From Oreohelix idahoensis (lineage: Eukaryota > Mollusca > Gastropoda > Stylommatophora > Oreohelicidae): a DNA stretch of 64,000 nucleotides. Location of the stretch: the NCBI GenBank assembly GCA_024509875.1, contig JAMPIV010015294.1:558001-622000 (forward strand), given 5' to 3'. Positions 23,786 through 34,960 of the stretch are shown here, one piece after another (position 1 is the first letter of the stretch; each line of letters starts with the position of its first letter). A program made the position numbers and the translations under genes. The notes beneath the pieces were generated by a model. The model did no database searches. It was not told the DNA's origin and worked only from the letters and a program-made list of their open reading frames with translations.

Positions 23786-24816
23786 ATTAGTGATGTTAGA
23801 AGGAAGTAATCCACTTTCTTCAGGTTATTAGTGATGTTAGAAGAAAACAATTCATTTTATTCTGGTTATTAGTGATGTTAGAAGGAAGTAATCCACTTTC
23901 TTCATGTTATTAGTGATGTTAGAAGGAAGTAATCCACTTTCTTCATGTTATTAGTGATGTTAGAAGGAAGTAATCCACTTTCTTCATGTTATTAGTGATG
24001 TTAGAAGGAAGTAATCCACTTTCTTCAGGTTATTAGTGATGTTAGAAGAAAACAATCCACTTTATTCTGGTTATTAGTGATGTTAGAAGGAAGTAATCCA
24101 CTTTCTTCATGTTATTTGTGATGTTAGAAGGAAGTAATCCACTTTCTTCATGTTATTTGTGATGTTAGAAGAAAACAATCCACTTTCTTCATGTTATTTG
24201 TGATGTTAGAAGGAAGTAATCCACTTTCTTCATGTTATTAGTGATGTTAGAAGGAAGTAATCCACTTTCTTCAGGTTATTAGTGATGTTAGAAGAAAACA
24301 ATCCACTTTATTCTGGTTATTAGTGATGTTAGAAGGAAGTAATCCACTTTCTTCATGTTATTTGTGATGTTAGAAGGAAGTAATCCACTTTCTTCATGTT
24401 ATTTGTGATGTTAGAAGAAAACAATCCACTTTATTCTGGTTATTAGTGATGTTAGAAGGAAGTAATCCACTTTCTTCATGTTATTTGTGATGTTAGAAGT
24501 AAGTAATCCACTTTCTTCATGTTATTAGTGATGTTAGAAGGAAGCAGTCCACTTTCTTCATGTTATTAGTGATGTTAGAAGGAAGCAATCCACTTTCTTC
24601 ATGTTATTAGTGATGTTAGAAGGAAGTAATCCACTTTCTTCATGTTATTAGTGATGTTAGAAGGAAGTAATCTGCTTTCTTCATGTTATTAGTGATGTTA
24701 GAAGGAAGTAATCCGCTTTTTTCAAGTTATTAGTGATGTTAGAAGGATGTAATCCCCTTTCTTCAGGTTATTTGTGATGTTAGAAGGAAGTAATCCTCTT
24801 TCTTCAGGCATGTTAT
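23786..24816. repeat. 41-bp satellite array, right block
   Basis: The same 41-bp monomer as 1-11069, continuing after element 1 and fading near TTCAGGCATGTTATGAGAAG. It is rich in variants with TTATTCTGG and TTATTTGTG that are rarer in the left block. The first five bases are the right target duplication of element 1. Confidence 0.96.
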
Positions 24817-26660
24817 GAGAAGAAGAAAGATGGGATATATTGTGACAATAGGACAGATTGAATGAAAAAGAAAGAGATAGAGGTCAACAAAGAAAGAAGA
24901 TACTGGACAATTTGACATCATAAAAGTCAACAACAAGAGCTGATAAATACAGTACAGTAGTTCTAGAGACAAGAAGTTGTGGAGAGGCATGATCACTTAT
25001 GCCACCAAGCATGGTCATTGATAAAGAAGCACCCTGTCTTTATTTCTCTTCTAAATTTCTTTGACACTTTCCCTTTATTTATAGTAGCTTCAAAGATAAG
25101 GCTGGAGCACCAGAAACTGCTATTTTCCATTGTGAATACTGCTAAAGCCAAGATAGTGTTATTTACATATGCCCTGTAAGTCATATCTGCCCTGAGGAGC
25201 TATTAAATAACAATGAATTAGAAAGCTTCTCAGTCAGACGCACTAACGATAGTTAGGTATAAATTCAACAAAGTGAAAAAAACAAATTCAACAAAGTGAG
25301 AGTCCATAGAGCTCCTGTCCAATGCAGATGCATGGAAATGATGATAGACTTGCCAGAGGACAAGGAAATGATGTTCAAACTGAGGACAATACAACATATG
25401 AAGAGATGAGAGCAGTAATCAAAAATAGCCCCCCCCCCCCCCCCCCCCCCCCCAAAAAAGATAATACACTACTCCTTACCAAGAATAGTTCATGAGATAA
25501 TTTTTCAACTGAACCAACCACTGCAAGGTCAAATACCGTCTTCTGCTCTCACTGATGTTTGGGTTTTTGCAGATAGATGACTGGATCGCTCTCGTTTCTG
25601 GTCAAGATTAAGAGTTGCAGCACGTTCTGAGTAGAATCAGGGAGTAACTGCAAAGCTGGTCCCTTGTCTCTAAGACCCGTCTAATTATGGTGTCTAGCGT
25701 TGACTCCAGGCCACTTATACTCTCACTTGTTCTAGAAATAGTACCCTCAACTGGTACCACCAACTAGCATGGCAAAAGAAGAGAAACGAATACCCTCTGA
25801 GTATTGAGTTTCCCGACACATACTTATGTGCCCTCCTCTTTTCATTCCACCATCCCATCTATCTCAGAACTTTTACCCTCTCTGATAATTAATCTTAATC
25901 CCAGTGGGCGAAAAACTATCTTTACATTAAAAATATTTACACTGGTTGAAAAGGTTAATAATATAGCAAGCATGTACATCATTTCTTTCATCATTCCCTT
26001 CCTGCTACATATGGAACTTGGGACTACCTCTGCTGTTGGTCTTTATAAGAAACTCGCAATAAAGCAGTCACCAGCCCTGACAGTGGTGGTTCGTGAAATC
26101 ATCATTCAATATGCTAAGGTTGCCAGCCTCAAATGACTTGGACATCCACTAACAATTTTCACATATTAATATCCACATGTCAATATATACATATTAGTTA
26201 ACATGTTAATAATGAAAAAAATATAGAACTCAAAATGTACAACTTACACCAATCTTTAGGCTCACAGACTGCTGGCTCAGACAAAAAAAAGGCACTTGTA
26301 GAGGCCTCTTAAACTTGCTCTGGGGTGTTGTTACTTTAGCAATAGGTTTCCACTTTGACTCCGTGATTCAGATTCCGGTTTTTCTTGCTAATAATTGTAA
26401 AGTTTTCCTGGGAGATAATTCTTCAAGATGCTCAAACAAAGTTCAGTCTGATAAATGAAATCTGCTGCTATTCTTAACTCTGGCAAGGTCTGGTTGTCTT
26501 CTTGGCGTGAGTGAATTTTCACAATGCTTTCAACCGACTAAAGTGTCAGGTTATATTTCCCCCTTTCGTTCCTGGCACGTGTTGCTTACTATTAGACCAG
26601 GCCCCAATCAGAAATGTAGTTATGTTTACATCTAGGAAATTTGTGTTCATTAATACTCGA
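24817..26660. other. No gene recognised
   Basis: AT-rich sequence. Short frames here (for example 110 codons at 25804-26136) have no recognisable domain and no codon or motif support. The only distinct feature is the poly-C tract. Confidence 0.6.
25429..25453. repeat. Poly-C tract, 25 bases
   Basis: An uninterrupted run of 25 C followed by AAAAAAG. Long C runs are uncommon in AT-rich DNA and tend to be copied inaccurately, so the length should be treated as approximate. Confidence 0.95.
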
Positions 26661-26666
26661 GCTGCA

Positions 26667-27135
26667 TCGAATAGTGGTATTTACTATTCGGCCGAATGCG
26701 AATAGAGGTCTTTAACTATTCGGCCGAATACGAATAGTGAGTGAATGTTGGGCATAAAAAGTTGTGTTCAATAGGTCTACTGACATTTTTATTAATTATA
26801 CAGCGTTACAAAACATAGCGTCATCTGGGTTTTCGCTTGAACAGGCGATCTAATTTAAGCTGTTGATTTTTCATTTGTTATTGACCTGTGAGACAAAACT
26901 TCTTTGTATTTCTGTGGCTGTTTGTATGACAGGTGATTGTTGAGTGAAGATGTTGTATATGTCTTAGATGTTACACCACCACGTGATATAACCGTTTTGC
27001 ACAGCGAACACACTGCTTTGCTAATATCCTCCTCCCACACACTGAAAAACTTCCAAATTGGACTACGCTTTTGGTGTTGTGGATTAATAAAGGGATTCTA
27101 GCCGTGTAGCAGTGTTATTTCCTTGTGTCAGCCAT
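26667..27135 (-). mobile_element. hAT-like relic with BED finger
   Basis: Two 23-bp copies of ACTATTCGGCCGAATRCGAA plus TAG at 26683-26705 and 26715-26737, each palindromic around TTCGGCCGAA. Such motifs are typical of hAT terminal or subterminal regions. A BED-type zinc-finger frame lies next to them on the minus strand. No catalytic domain follows, so this is a short deletion derivative. The outer boundaries are not defined. Confidence 0.6.
26855..27100 (-). pseudogene. BED zinc-finger fragment
   Basis: Minus-strand reading SPIWKFFSVWEEDISKAVCS continues LCKTVISRGGV, TSSLNNHLSYKQPQKYKEVL. This is the BED pattern: aromatic residues, C-x2-C, then an L-x2-H element near the end, a DNA-binding module found at the N-terminus of hAT transposases. 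A stop at 26855 follows and no DDE/hATC region is nearby. An in-frame stop lies upstream, and a nearby ATG at 27135 encodes only six codons in another frame. Confidence 0.65.
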
Positions 27136-27140
27136 TGTGC

Positions 27141-28554
27141 ATGTGGTCGTCCTCTAGTTTACACGAGCCAGTGTTTCGTATAGTAAATCCAACACGACAG
27201 TGGTAAAGCCCTTACGAGTGGGGGTAGTCAGCTAGCACCTTTCCCACCCGGTTAAAGAGGCTTCTCACAATCATCATAAAATGACTAATTGGCTTCTGTG
27301 CTAAGATTGATACGGTGGGCCCCCTTTTTGACAGGGAACTTATCTTTTCAACCCCAGGCTGATAGTGAAGCATGGTTGGTTGTCCTGTCTCGTTATGACG
27401 TTGCATCAGGTGGGTCTCTAATGGTTTGGATCTGCCGTCACTGTGCTCGACTCCGTATTCTTCGTCTGAGATTCGAATGTCGTGCAAGGCTCCCCCATAG
27501 ACTGAAGACAAATACGGCTTCATTCATTTTCTAGCTTGAGGAAACCATCCTTCCCTAAGCCGTCCGTCGTACAGCAGTATGATTGGATAGAACCCCACGG
27601 GTCCTCCACTCATCAAGATGACACAGTTAATACTGGCAAAAGCTCTGACAAACTTGAACATCTATTTGCTGACTTGGTCACTATAGGTTTTGTATGACAC
27701 GCAGGGCAGGATACAACCTACGTAGTATCGCTCATTGTCTCCTTAGCCAGTCAGGAGGTATAATGAGACACAGACAAGCTGTGGTTAATCACAAGAGACA
27801 TAGTAAGTCATGAATATTTTGTATTCTAGCACAATAGTTCAGTAATTCACTTGTTACAGTTCTGTCCATGATTTGCTTCTATAAAATCATATAGGCCTTA
27901 TGGTAATCATTGTGTCATATATCAAATAATACAGAAAATCAATCTGTTATAGTCATTCCTTCCTCCAGTTTGGATAGTCTTTTCCAGCAAGCATAATATC
28001 TTTAAAATGCTTTCCACAAACAACTAGCTCAATCCATTCGTTCTACTAATTTAACTCTCTTCAAATTGTTTGTAATTGAACAGACTACCATAGTTAGATG
28101 TAAAATTAATATTGTTTTAATTTATATTGATGTGTGTTTTTAAAAACTGAAGGAAAGTCAAGAGGAAAAATACACAGAAATTATAAACATATTTTACAAA
28201 GAAGACAAAAAAAAGTATTATCCGAATAATTAACAACAGTCACATTTTATTGTAGTGTGACCATTTCTGCATCATATGTTACATTTTCACAACAATCCAA
28301 GATTAAATAATAAAATTATGCAAATTTTTGAAATGTTACATAACTAGGCTTTTTTGTTTTTAAAATATAAAAAAAAAAAATCTTCCACTGAATACATTAC
28401 AGTTATTATAAGTAGCTGAAACATCTTAGCTTAATTAAAACATATGACTTCAGTAGACGTATTTCTAGTGTAACACTATGATAACTAACACATCAGTAAA
28501 ATCAATTATGAGGGTGACATAATAAAGACTCAACACATCTTTATATATTTCCTA
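27141..28554. other. No gene recognised; 3' flank of piggyBac-2
   Basis: AT-rich with short homopolymers. The part nearest 28554 is presumably the 3' untranslated and terminal part of the minus-strand piggyBac-2, but I could not identify its terminal inverted repeat. A 103-codon minus frame at 27212-27523 resembles nothing I know. Confidence 0.5.
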
Positions 28555-28982
28555 CTAAGGCTTGTGGTATTCTGACAGACAATTCCTACCTGCATGAAAA
28601 CATAAAAAAGTATCACAAACTTTACATTTAACTTTTGTTTTTCTTTCAATCTTTACAGTCTGATAGCAAAGCTTACAATTTCTTTTTGTCTTTGTAAACT
28701 CGGGGTCCATGGCATGCCGAGAAAAAACTGGTAGCTTTGAAGCGAGTGGTACATCATCATACAAACCTATGTTCCCCAATTCCCTGATTAGTTCTTCTGT
28801 AAAATCTGGCTGACCATATCTAGCTGGTCTTTTCAGTTCTTCTACATCTGGGTGATTTTTCTGCCAGTCTTGAAATAAAATGTAAGCATTTACCCTAGAA
28901 ATATCCAGAAAGTGAAAAAAATAGTTTTCCAATATTTATTGGTCTTTCTCAAAACATTGTACTTGGTAATCAGCTGGTCACT
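28555..28982 (-). pseudogene. piggyBac-2 transposase, C-terminal block
   Basis: Reading away from the element 2 boundary on the minus strand: SDQLITKYNVLRKTNKYWK, then after a 1-base shift in a T run FFHFLDISRVNAYILFQDW, and finally the cysteine-rich C-terminal finger (CKLCYQTVKIERKTK, CKVCDTFLCFHAGRNC). It ends at the stop at 28555. The first codons SDQ continue the GVDKSD of the block at 38469, so element 2 split one gene. Confidence 0.88.
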
Positions 28983-30129
28983 TGTTGCGTGAGAAATTCT
29001 CGCAACATCGTTCTATTACAATATATATTTTGTAACGCAAGGGCAACAACTGCTTGAAATTTATAGTCACTTTTCTCGGTAAGCAGTTGTTTCCTCGCGT
29101 TGGTATTGAATGCAGTTAAGTTTGCTATGCTAGGCCGTTTTCTCAGAAAACGGTTGGCAACCTGTTGGGTTATCCTTTTAAGGTAATCATTCTTACGCTG
29201 GTTTGTAGTAAAGGTCCTTGCGTCTTAAGTTCTGAGCTGTGGTCATTTTGCGCTGGACTGCGCATGACTGGTCTTGCTTCTTGGTCGATCGATTTCCGCC
29301 CACCAGAGTGAGCGATTTTGAATAGCTAGGAAGATGCCTCGCTGAGAGGGGATCTCCGCTATTTTTTATTCTGTCAGGAATGTGAAGTCCTCTTAATGGA
29401 TATTTCGTTTATTCGAGATAATACCTCTAGTGTATTTCCACATGCCGGGAGGCGTAATATTTCTGTGTATTTCCTGAAGGCAAGGTAAATTAATTTTTCA
29501 TTAACTCTATCGATTTTTGGTCGTGAGCGATTTTTGATTCATAGCCTGTCTTCGAAAGGCGTCGTCACGAGATGTTTTTCCCAGCTCACATGTCGCTGTA
29601 TTGTACTGCATCGATTGATGCATGTCCCAAGGACCATTACTTGCTACTTTGTTACATGAACTAGGTTTGGAAACCTTTGTTATCTAGAGGATATTTTTTG
29701 AGGACATTATTTATACTTCGGCAGACGTGTCTGTCTTGCTGAAGTCAGATTAAGGAGAGTGAACTGATCTCATACATCTGGTTATCTTCTGGCTAAGATA
29801 GAAAGGGATGGAGAATTTTCCCGACTACATTACAGCCTTATAATGTATTGACATGCCTGTGAATCACCTTTATTATGATGCTGTCTACCGTCCATTGCTA
29901 TACTGACATTGTTGCTGTGATAATGACTGTCTGATGTACCTACATATTCGCGTATACATTTTGTCACTGTGGCGTCCACAATAAATGATACAGAAAAACG
30001 TCACTAGCTGTTACAAGCATCATTGACTTTATACGTCGTGAGTTAACTGACGTCCTTGTGTGGATTGCCCTGTTTTTGTATGATCATTGTTTGACTGTAC
30101 ATCATCTACACACTACACAAAACCAGACA
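28983..30129 (+). repeat. 5' LTR of element 2 (minimum extent)
   Basis: Starts TGTTGCGTGAGAAATTCTCG, continuing CAACA, a near-perfect palindrome at the LTR tip. Collinear with 37278-38425 up to AAACCAGACA. A polyadenylation-like CAATAAATG lies near 29980. Past 30129 the 5' copy reads CACGGGGTCC, while the 3' copy reads TGCGGATACC and continues 38 bp to its end, so the true right end of the 5' LTR is uncertain. Confidence 0.88.
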
Positions 30130-31517
30130 CACGGGGTCCCTTACCCACTTCATTTTCAACAAGAATTCATCAGCATCCTTCAAGAAATTAACATTCTTCA
30201 AGACAGTCAACATCTTCAAAATTTTCAAAGTACTCGGCGTTGTCCGGTAAATGTCAAAATTGCAATTTTTGACTGAAACAGAAATTTGACAGTACCCGGC
30301 GTTGTTACATGTTGCCGGATAACTCGGACTGCTGTTATCTTTTACGCAAGTCAAGCAAGTTGCTGCTGTCAAGGTTCCAGTGCTGTCGTTTTTTTTGTGA
30401 AGGTCAAGTGCCGGTTGAAACGGGTTGTTTTCTGAAGAAGGCCAAGTACCGATTTCCACCAACTTACTTTTGGATTAGAAGGTCAAGTGCCGAAACAACT
30501 CAACACACAGTATTCCAGAAGCTCTAGTACCATCGTGTTAGCAGTGGAAGCAGTTCAGATGTGCCATCATCGTTGGAGCTTCGCTCTTTAGGACGTTGAT
30601 TGACATCCGTTTTTTCTGCTGTTTTACGATTGGAAGCCTATAAGTTAAGTGGCCTGTTTGTACGTAAACTGTGCCCTTATACTTCTGCTGAGTCTTCTGT
30701 GTATCATCTCATTCTATTGTTATATGTTATATGTTTATATGTTATTTGTATATTTATATGTTTATATTTCAGCGGGTCTGGCTGGGTGGCGACTCCTATA
30801 GATCATACCACATAGCAGAGGTTTTCTATTGAGAGTGTTCTGTAGGGTGTGCAAATTTCCGATACTGGAATTTGCTAAGCGACTTCTGTTGCTATTTATG
30901 TTAGTTGTGATGACATGTATTAATATTGTTTTCGTTATTATTTCGCATTCTTTAGTTTTGTTTTGATTTGTTTGTATTTGTTAGCCTACTCTTGTCTATA
31001 ATTTAGTTTCATACAACATTTTTGTATATACACTGTGGTGTCATGTATTTTGTTTAATTCTATCGCAGATATCGTCACATTTTTTGTGATATTTCATTAA
31101 TTTCTGCTTTATTTTTAGTTGATTTCTGCGAACGTTTTTGTATTGTTGCTGATCTTTGTTATTGTTTACATTGTCATTGTTTACATTGTTTACATTTTCA
31201 ATGTTTACATTCTGCTTGTGTTTACATAGTCATTGTTTACAGTTATAGTAATTAGTTAATGGGCTATGCTAATGCACTGTTACTACTACACTGATGATAA
31301 ATGAATGATGAATAGTGTCGTGCACTATTGAATGAGAAGTGCACTTATGATAAAGAATTGATTGTTGATATTTCATATACAAGTTCTTTGATTGGAGACT
31401 AGTTTCCCACAGAGATTGGGATAATATAATGCGATGTGAATATACAAGTGCTTAATTAAGACTTGTTACACTTAGGTTTGAAATAAATTAGTTAATTATT
31501 TCAGGTTTTGGACTCAT
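30130..31517 (+). other. Leader of element 2 with degenerate repeats
   Basis: About 1.4 kb with no protein-like frame. The motif AGGTCAAGTGCCG or a close variant occurs at 30401, 30439 and 30480, spaced about 40 bp. CTTCAAGA-like motifs recur at about 30178-30220. TGGCTGGGTGGCGACTCC at about 30778 is the best TGG-starting candidate for a primer site. If it is real, the 5' LTR would extend to about 30770 and the 3' LTR would have lost about 600 bp. Confidence 0.55.
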
Positions 31518-33200
31518 ATGTTAGACAACATGTCTACACTTGAATACTTTATTGAACAGGGTAAATCCCTGGGTAAGACTGATGATAAGTTGGAAGAGTA
31601 TGCTACTGCTCTATATAACAAAGCGCTGAAGTCTGAGGAAAAAAGACAGAAAGCAGAAGCTGAGCAGAAAAAGATAGATTCTGAGAATCTGAGACTGCAG
31701 ATGCAGGCAGATGAAAGAAAATTCCAAATGGAAATGGAAAAAACTAAAAAGGGAATCAGAAGCTGAGGAGAGAAAACTCCAGCTACAACTAGAAGCTGAA
31801 AATAAAAGACTTGAAAAAGAAGCTGAAAATAAAAGACTTGAAAAAGAGGCTGAAAATAAAAGACTTGAAAAAGAAGCTGAAAATAAAAGACTTGAAAAAG
31901 AAGCTGAGAATCAAAGACTAGAAATGCAGGCTCAAGCTGAAGAAAGGAAGTTACAAAGAGAGGCTGATGAGAGGAAAGCAAAAATGGAACATGAAGAAAA
32001 ACTCTTAGCTTTAGAGTTGGAGAAGTTGAAATTGACGAGCATGAGTAATGCTAATGATGCAAACAAGGGTTCATCTTCGAATAAGGCTAATAATGATACT
32101 TTTAAGATTAAGTTACCAACATTTAGTCCTTCCAGTGATGACATAATGTTCTATCTGGACAGATTTGAACAAGCATGTACAGCTCATAACATAGACAAAG
32201 CAAAATATGTTTATCAGTTATCAGGGATACTGACAGGTAAAGCTGTAAGTATATTAAATATGGTGGATGAACCTGACAAGAACAATTATGAGGTTGTCAG
32301 GGCCGCTTTGTTAAAGAAATATCAGCTTAACGAAGACGGCTATCGTCTACAATTTAAAAAACATGTTGCCTGAAACTGGAGTTGAATTCTCCGAGTTTAT
32401 AGCAAGAATACGCATTACTTTCTCACGATGGGTTGAACTATCTAAGGCGGAAAAAACTTATGAAGGACTTATGGACTTAATACTTAGAGACAAAGTCATG
32501 TCGTCTGTCAATGAGTCTTTCCTTGCTTTCCTTCATGAACGTAAACCTAAAACAATAAAAGAAATGGAAGATTTCTGTTGCCAATATGTAACTGCGCACC
32601 CACACATAACCATGGGTAACTCTAAGGTGAAAGAAGGTTTACCAGTTGCTTCGGCAGCACCGTATGGTCAAAACTTTGCTCGTAGATCCCAACAAAATTT
32701 TGATAGAAAGAGCAGCGGTAATTTCTGTCAAAATCATGGAAATCAATTTCATGGTGATTCTTCTTCGAAGAATTGGAGACAACCTGATAGTACTCGTTAC
32801 TATCACCCTAATAATTATAGGCATTTCAAAAGAGGATATGGTAATAGAGGATTTTCCTGCCGAAGACCTCAAAACCAAACAAATAGATGTTCGCATCAAT
32901 GTGGACATGAGAGTAATCGTGGAAACTGGAATTCGAATCATGATAACAATTACAATAGAGACAATAATAACTGCAGAGATAATAATAACTCTGATAACTT
33001 CAGAGGTAATAATAGTCGGGGTAGATCTCAACACAAAAAAAAGAGATATCAGCAGGCTAATTCTGTACAACAGGAAACTCAGGGAGCCTGTAATCAGGTC
33101 GTTGATAATAAAAACTTTCACGCTGTCACTGGTTCTGCTTTTGACTTTGAGAGAGCAAACAAATGCCCCCAATGCAGTACTTTATTCGAACCGGGTACCA
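31518..33200 (+). pseudogene. gag: Element 2 Gag with nine-residue heptad-like repeats and SCAN-like region
   Basis: Structural particle protein in three frames: 31518-31766, 31711-32373 and 32363 onward. The first part (MSTLEYFIEQGKSLGKTDDK) leads into a coiled coil containing five tandem copies of AENKRLEKE, encoded by 27-bp DNA repeats at about 31790-31915. Next comes a capsid-like region FKIKLPTFSPSSDDIMFYLD. Past a frameshift in an A6 run near 32350 it continues EFIARIRITFSRWVELSK and LAFLHERKPKTIKEMEDFCC, which parallels the SCAN-like part of element 1. The C-terminus is Asn/Arg/Gly-rich (NNYNRDNNNCRDNNNSDNF), probably RNA binding, with CPQCSTLF and LSCGH as a possible variant zinc knuckle. 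Confidence 0.82.
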
Positions 33201-33904
33201 TAACTACTTTGAGTTGTGGTCACCCTCTTCCCGCTCTTCCTGCTGCGGTTGCGCATGACGGGAGGGGTTCTTTACTCCTACATAAGGGTCTTGTTAATGA
33301 TACTCCGGTCTCACTACTTTTCGATTCCGGATGCACCACTATTGGTGTTAGACAATCGCTTGTAGATCCATCTTGTGCTACAGGAAAGGTTATCAAATGT
33401 GTCACATTTGGCGGCACTCTAGAAAAATATCCTACTGCTGTAATTCGCATTGCCACTCCTTTCTTTACAGGAGATGTGCATGCTTGTCTCTTACCTAATC
33501 CTATTGCGGACCTTATCATTGGTCGTATTCACGGAGTTAGGGAGTGTACCCCACAGCAGATTGCTGCTTGGGAAGATAATAATATGCAAGCTACCAATGC
33601 AGTAGTTACAAGAGCACAAGCTCTACAAACACCCGAAACTTCACTGAATGGTGATAATGAAGTTGATAGCCAAGATAGTCACTTAGTGATTACTCGTGAC
33701 TCTTTCATAAAATTGCAAGAAGAAGATCCTTCTTTAAAAAAATTCTTCATTCTTGCGAAGAAAGGTGATCCGAATCAGGATACAAATAGAAAATCTTGGA
33801 TTGCAATGAGAAACGGCGTACTTGTACGTATGGTACAAGATTCGACTACGTCGGCACATTCGCAAATTCTTGTTCCCAAGAGCATGAGAGTGCAAATATT
33901 GTAA
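33201..33904 (+). pseudogene. pol (PR): Element 2 aspartic protease and start of integrase
   Basis: Follows Gag without a frame change. The protease motif is VSLLFDSGCTTIGVR at about 33314, with DSG rather than DTG, and the distal segment is PIADLIIGRIHGV. After a linker the integrase N-terminal region starts (SFIKLQEEDPSLKKFF, then WIAMRNGVLVRM). It stops at TAA 33902. The next codons in the same frame are HAHDSQCAGHMG, the first half of the integrase zinc finger, so a single stop splits one Gag-Pol frame. Confidence 0.85.
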
Positions 33905-34960
33905 CATGCTCATGACTCGCAATGTGCTGGACATATGGGTTTTGCCCGTACGAAGTCGAGAGTCCTTGCGGCTTTCTTTTGGCCTTTTGTCAACAAGGAC
34001 ATTCGTATTTACTGCCGATCATGCAAGGTATGTCAGGAGGTCAAATCTAGAGGACCACGACATGCTGCGCCTATCCAGGCTGCTGACATTCCTATTCGGC
34101 CGTTTCAGAAAATGGCCATAGATATTATTGGCCCTTTTAAGGTCAAGTCGGCCAGAGGACATCAGTTCATCCTTACATGTGTCGATATGTGCACACGTTG
34201 GCCAGAGGCTATTCCTCTTAAGAGCATATCTACTACAGATATCGCAGATGCTCTTTGGTTGATATTTTCTCGCTTGGGGTTCCCCAGAGAAATATTGTCA
34301 GACCATGGCACTCAACTCATATCTGACACTATGTCACAGGTAATGTCTACCTTACATATTGAACGATCTCTCAGTAGTATCTACCATCCTATGTCTAATG
34401 GGTTAGTTGAGCGTCTGAACAGAACGCTCAAGACTTTGCTTGGTAAGATAACTGAAGATCATCCGCAAGATTGGGACAGGGTTTTACCCGCGGCTCTCTT
34501 TGCCTATAGAGAAGTCCCAAATGAACACACAGGGTTTTCTCCCTTCGAACTTGTCTTCGGCGCGCGTCCGCGCGGCCCTATGTCTTTATTACACGATCTC
34601 ATCACTGCCGATGATATTAGCGATGAAACTCAATCCTCATATGAGTATGTCATTGCTCTTAGACAAAAGATCATTGAGGCATGTAAGCTAGCAACTGCTT
34701 CATCAGAAATTGCTAAAGAGAAGGCAAGGCAGTTTGCTAACAAGAATAGATGTCTACGACAACTTTGTCCAGGTGACAAAGCATTCGTCCTACTCCCCAG
34801 TAGGGAAAATAGACTTCTTATTGCATGGAAAGGTCCGTATGCAATAGTCTCTCGGATTTCCGATGTTGACTATGTGGTCGATATTGATGGAAAGCATAAA
34901 ACTTTCCACATAAACATGCTTTCGGAATTTCACGAACGTCCGGACTATTTGCTGCCTATT
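33905..34960 (+). CDS. pol (INT): Element 2 integrase, upstream of RT
   Basis: Opens immediately after the TAA at 33902; the first ATG is at 33935. Zinc finger: HAHDSQCAGHMG, then CRSCKVCQ. Catalytic core: D in MAIDIIGPFKV, D in EILSDHGTQL and E in NGLVERLNRTL, spaced DD35E. C-terminal GPY/F module: LIAWKGPYAIVSRISDVDYV, then FHINMLSEFHERP near 34910-34940. The same open frame runs on into reverse transcriptase up to 35752, so INT and RT are made as one chain in INT-RT order. Confidence 0.92.

Noticed and set aside
25804..26136. 110-codon hypothetical gene
   Set aside because: No recognised motif, repeat context and composition as in surrounding DNA; the length is within chance for 64 kb.
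32639..33203. Long frames of 177 and 185 codons overlapping Gag in other frames
   Set aside because: They are shadows of the Asn-rich (AAT/AAC) coding stretch, giving Ile/Val-rich low-complexity peptides.
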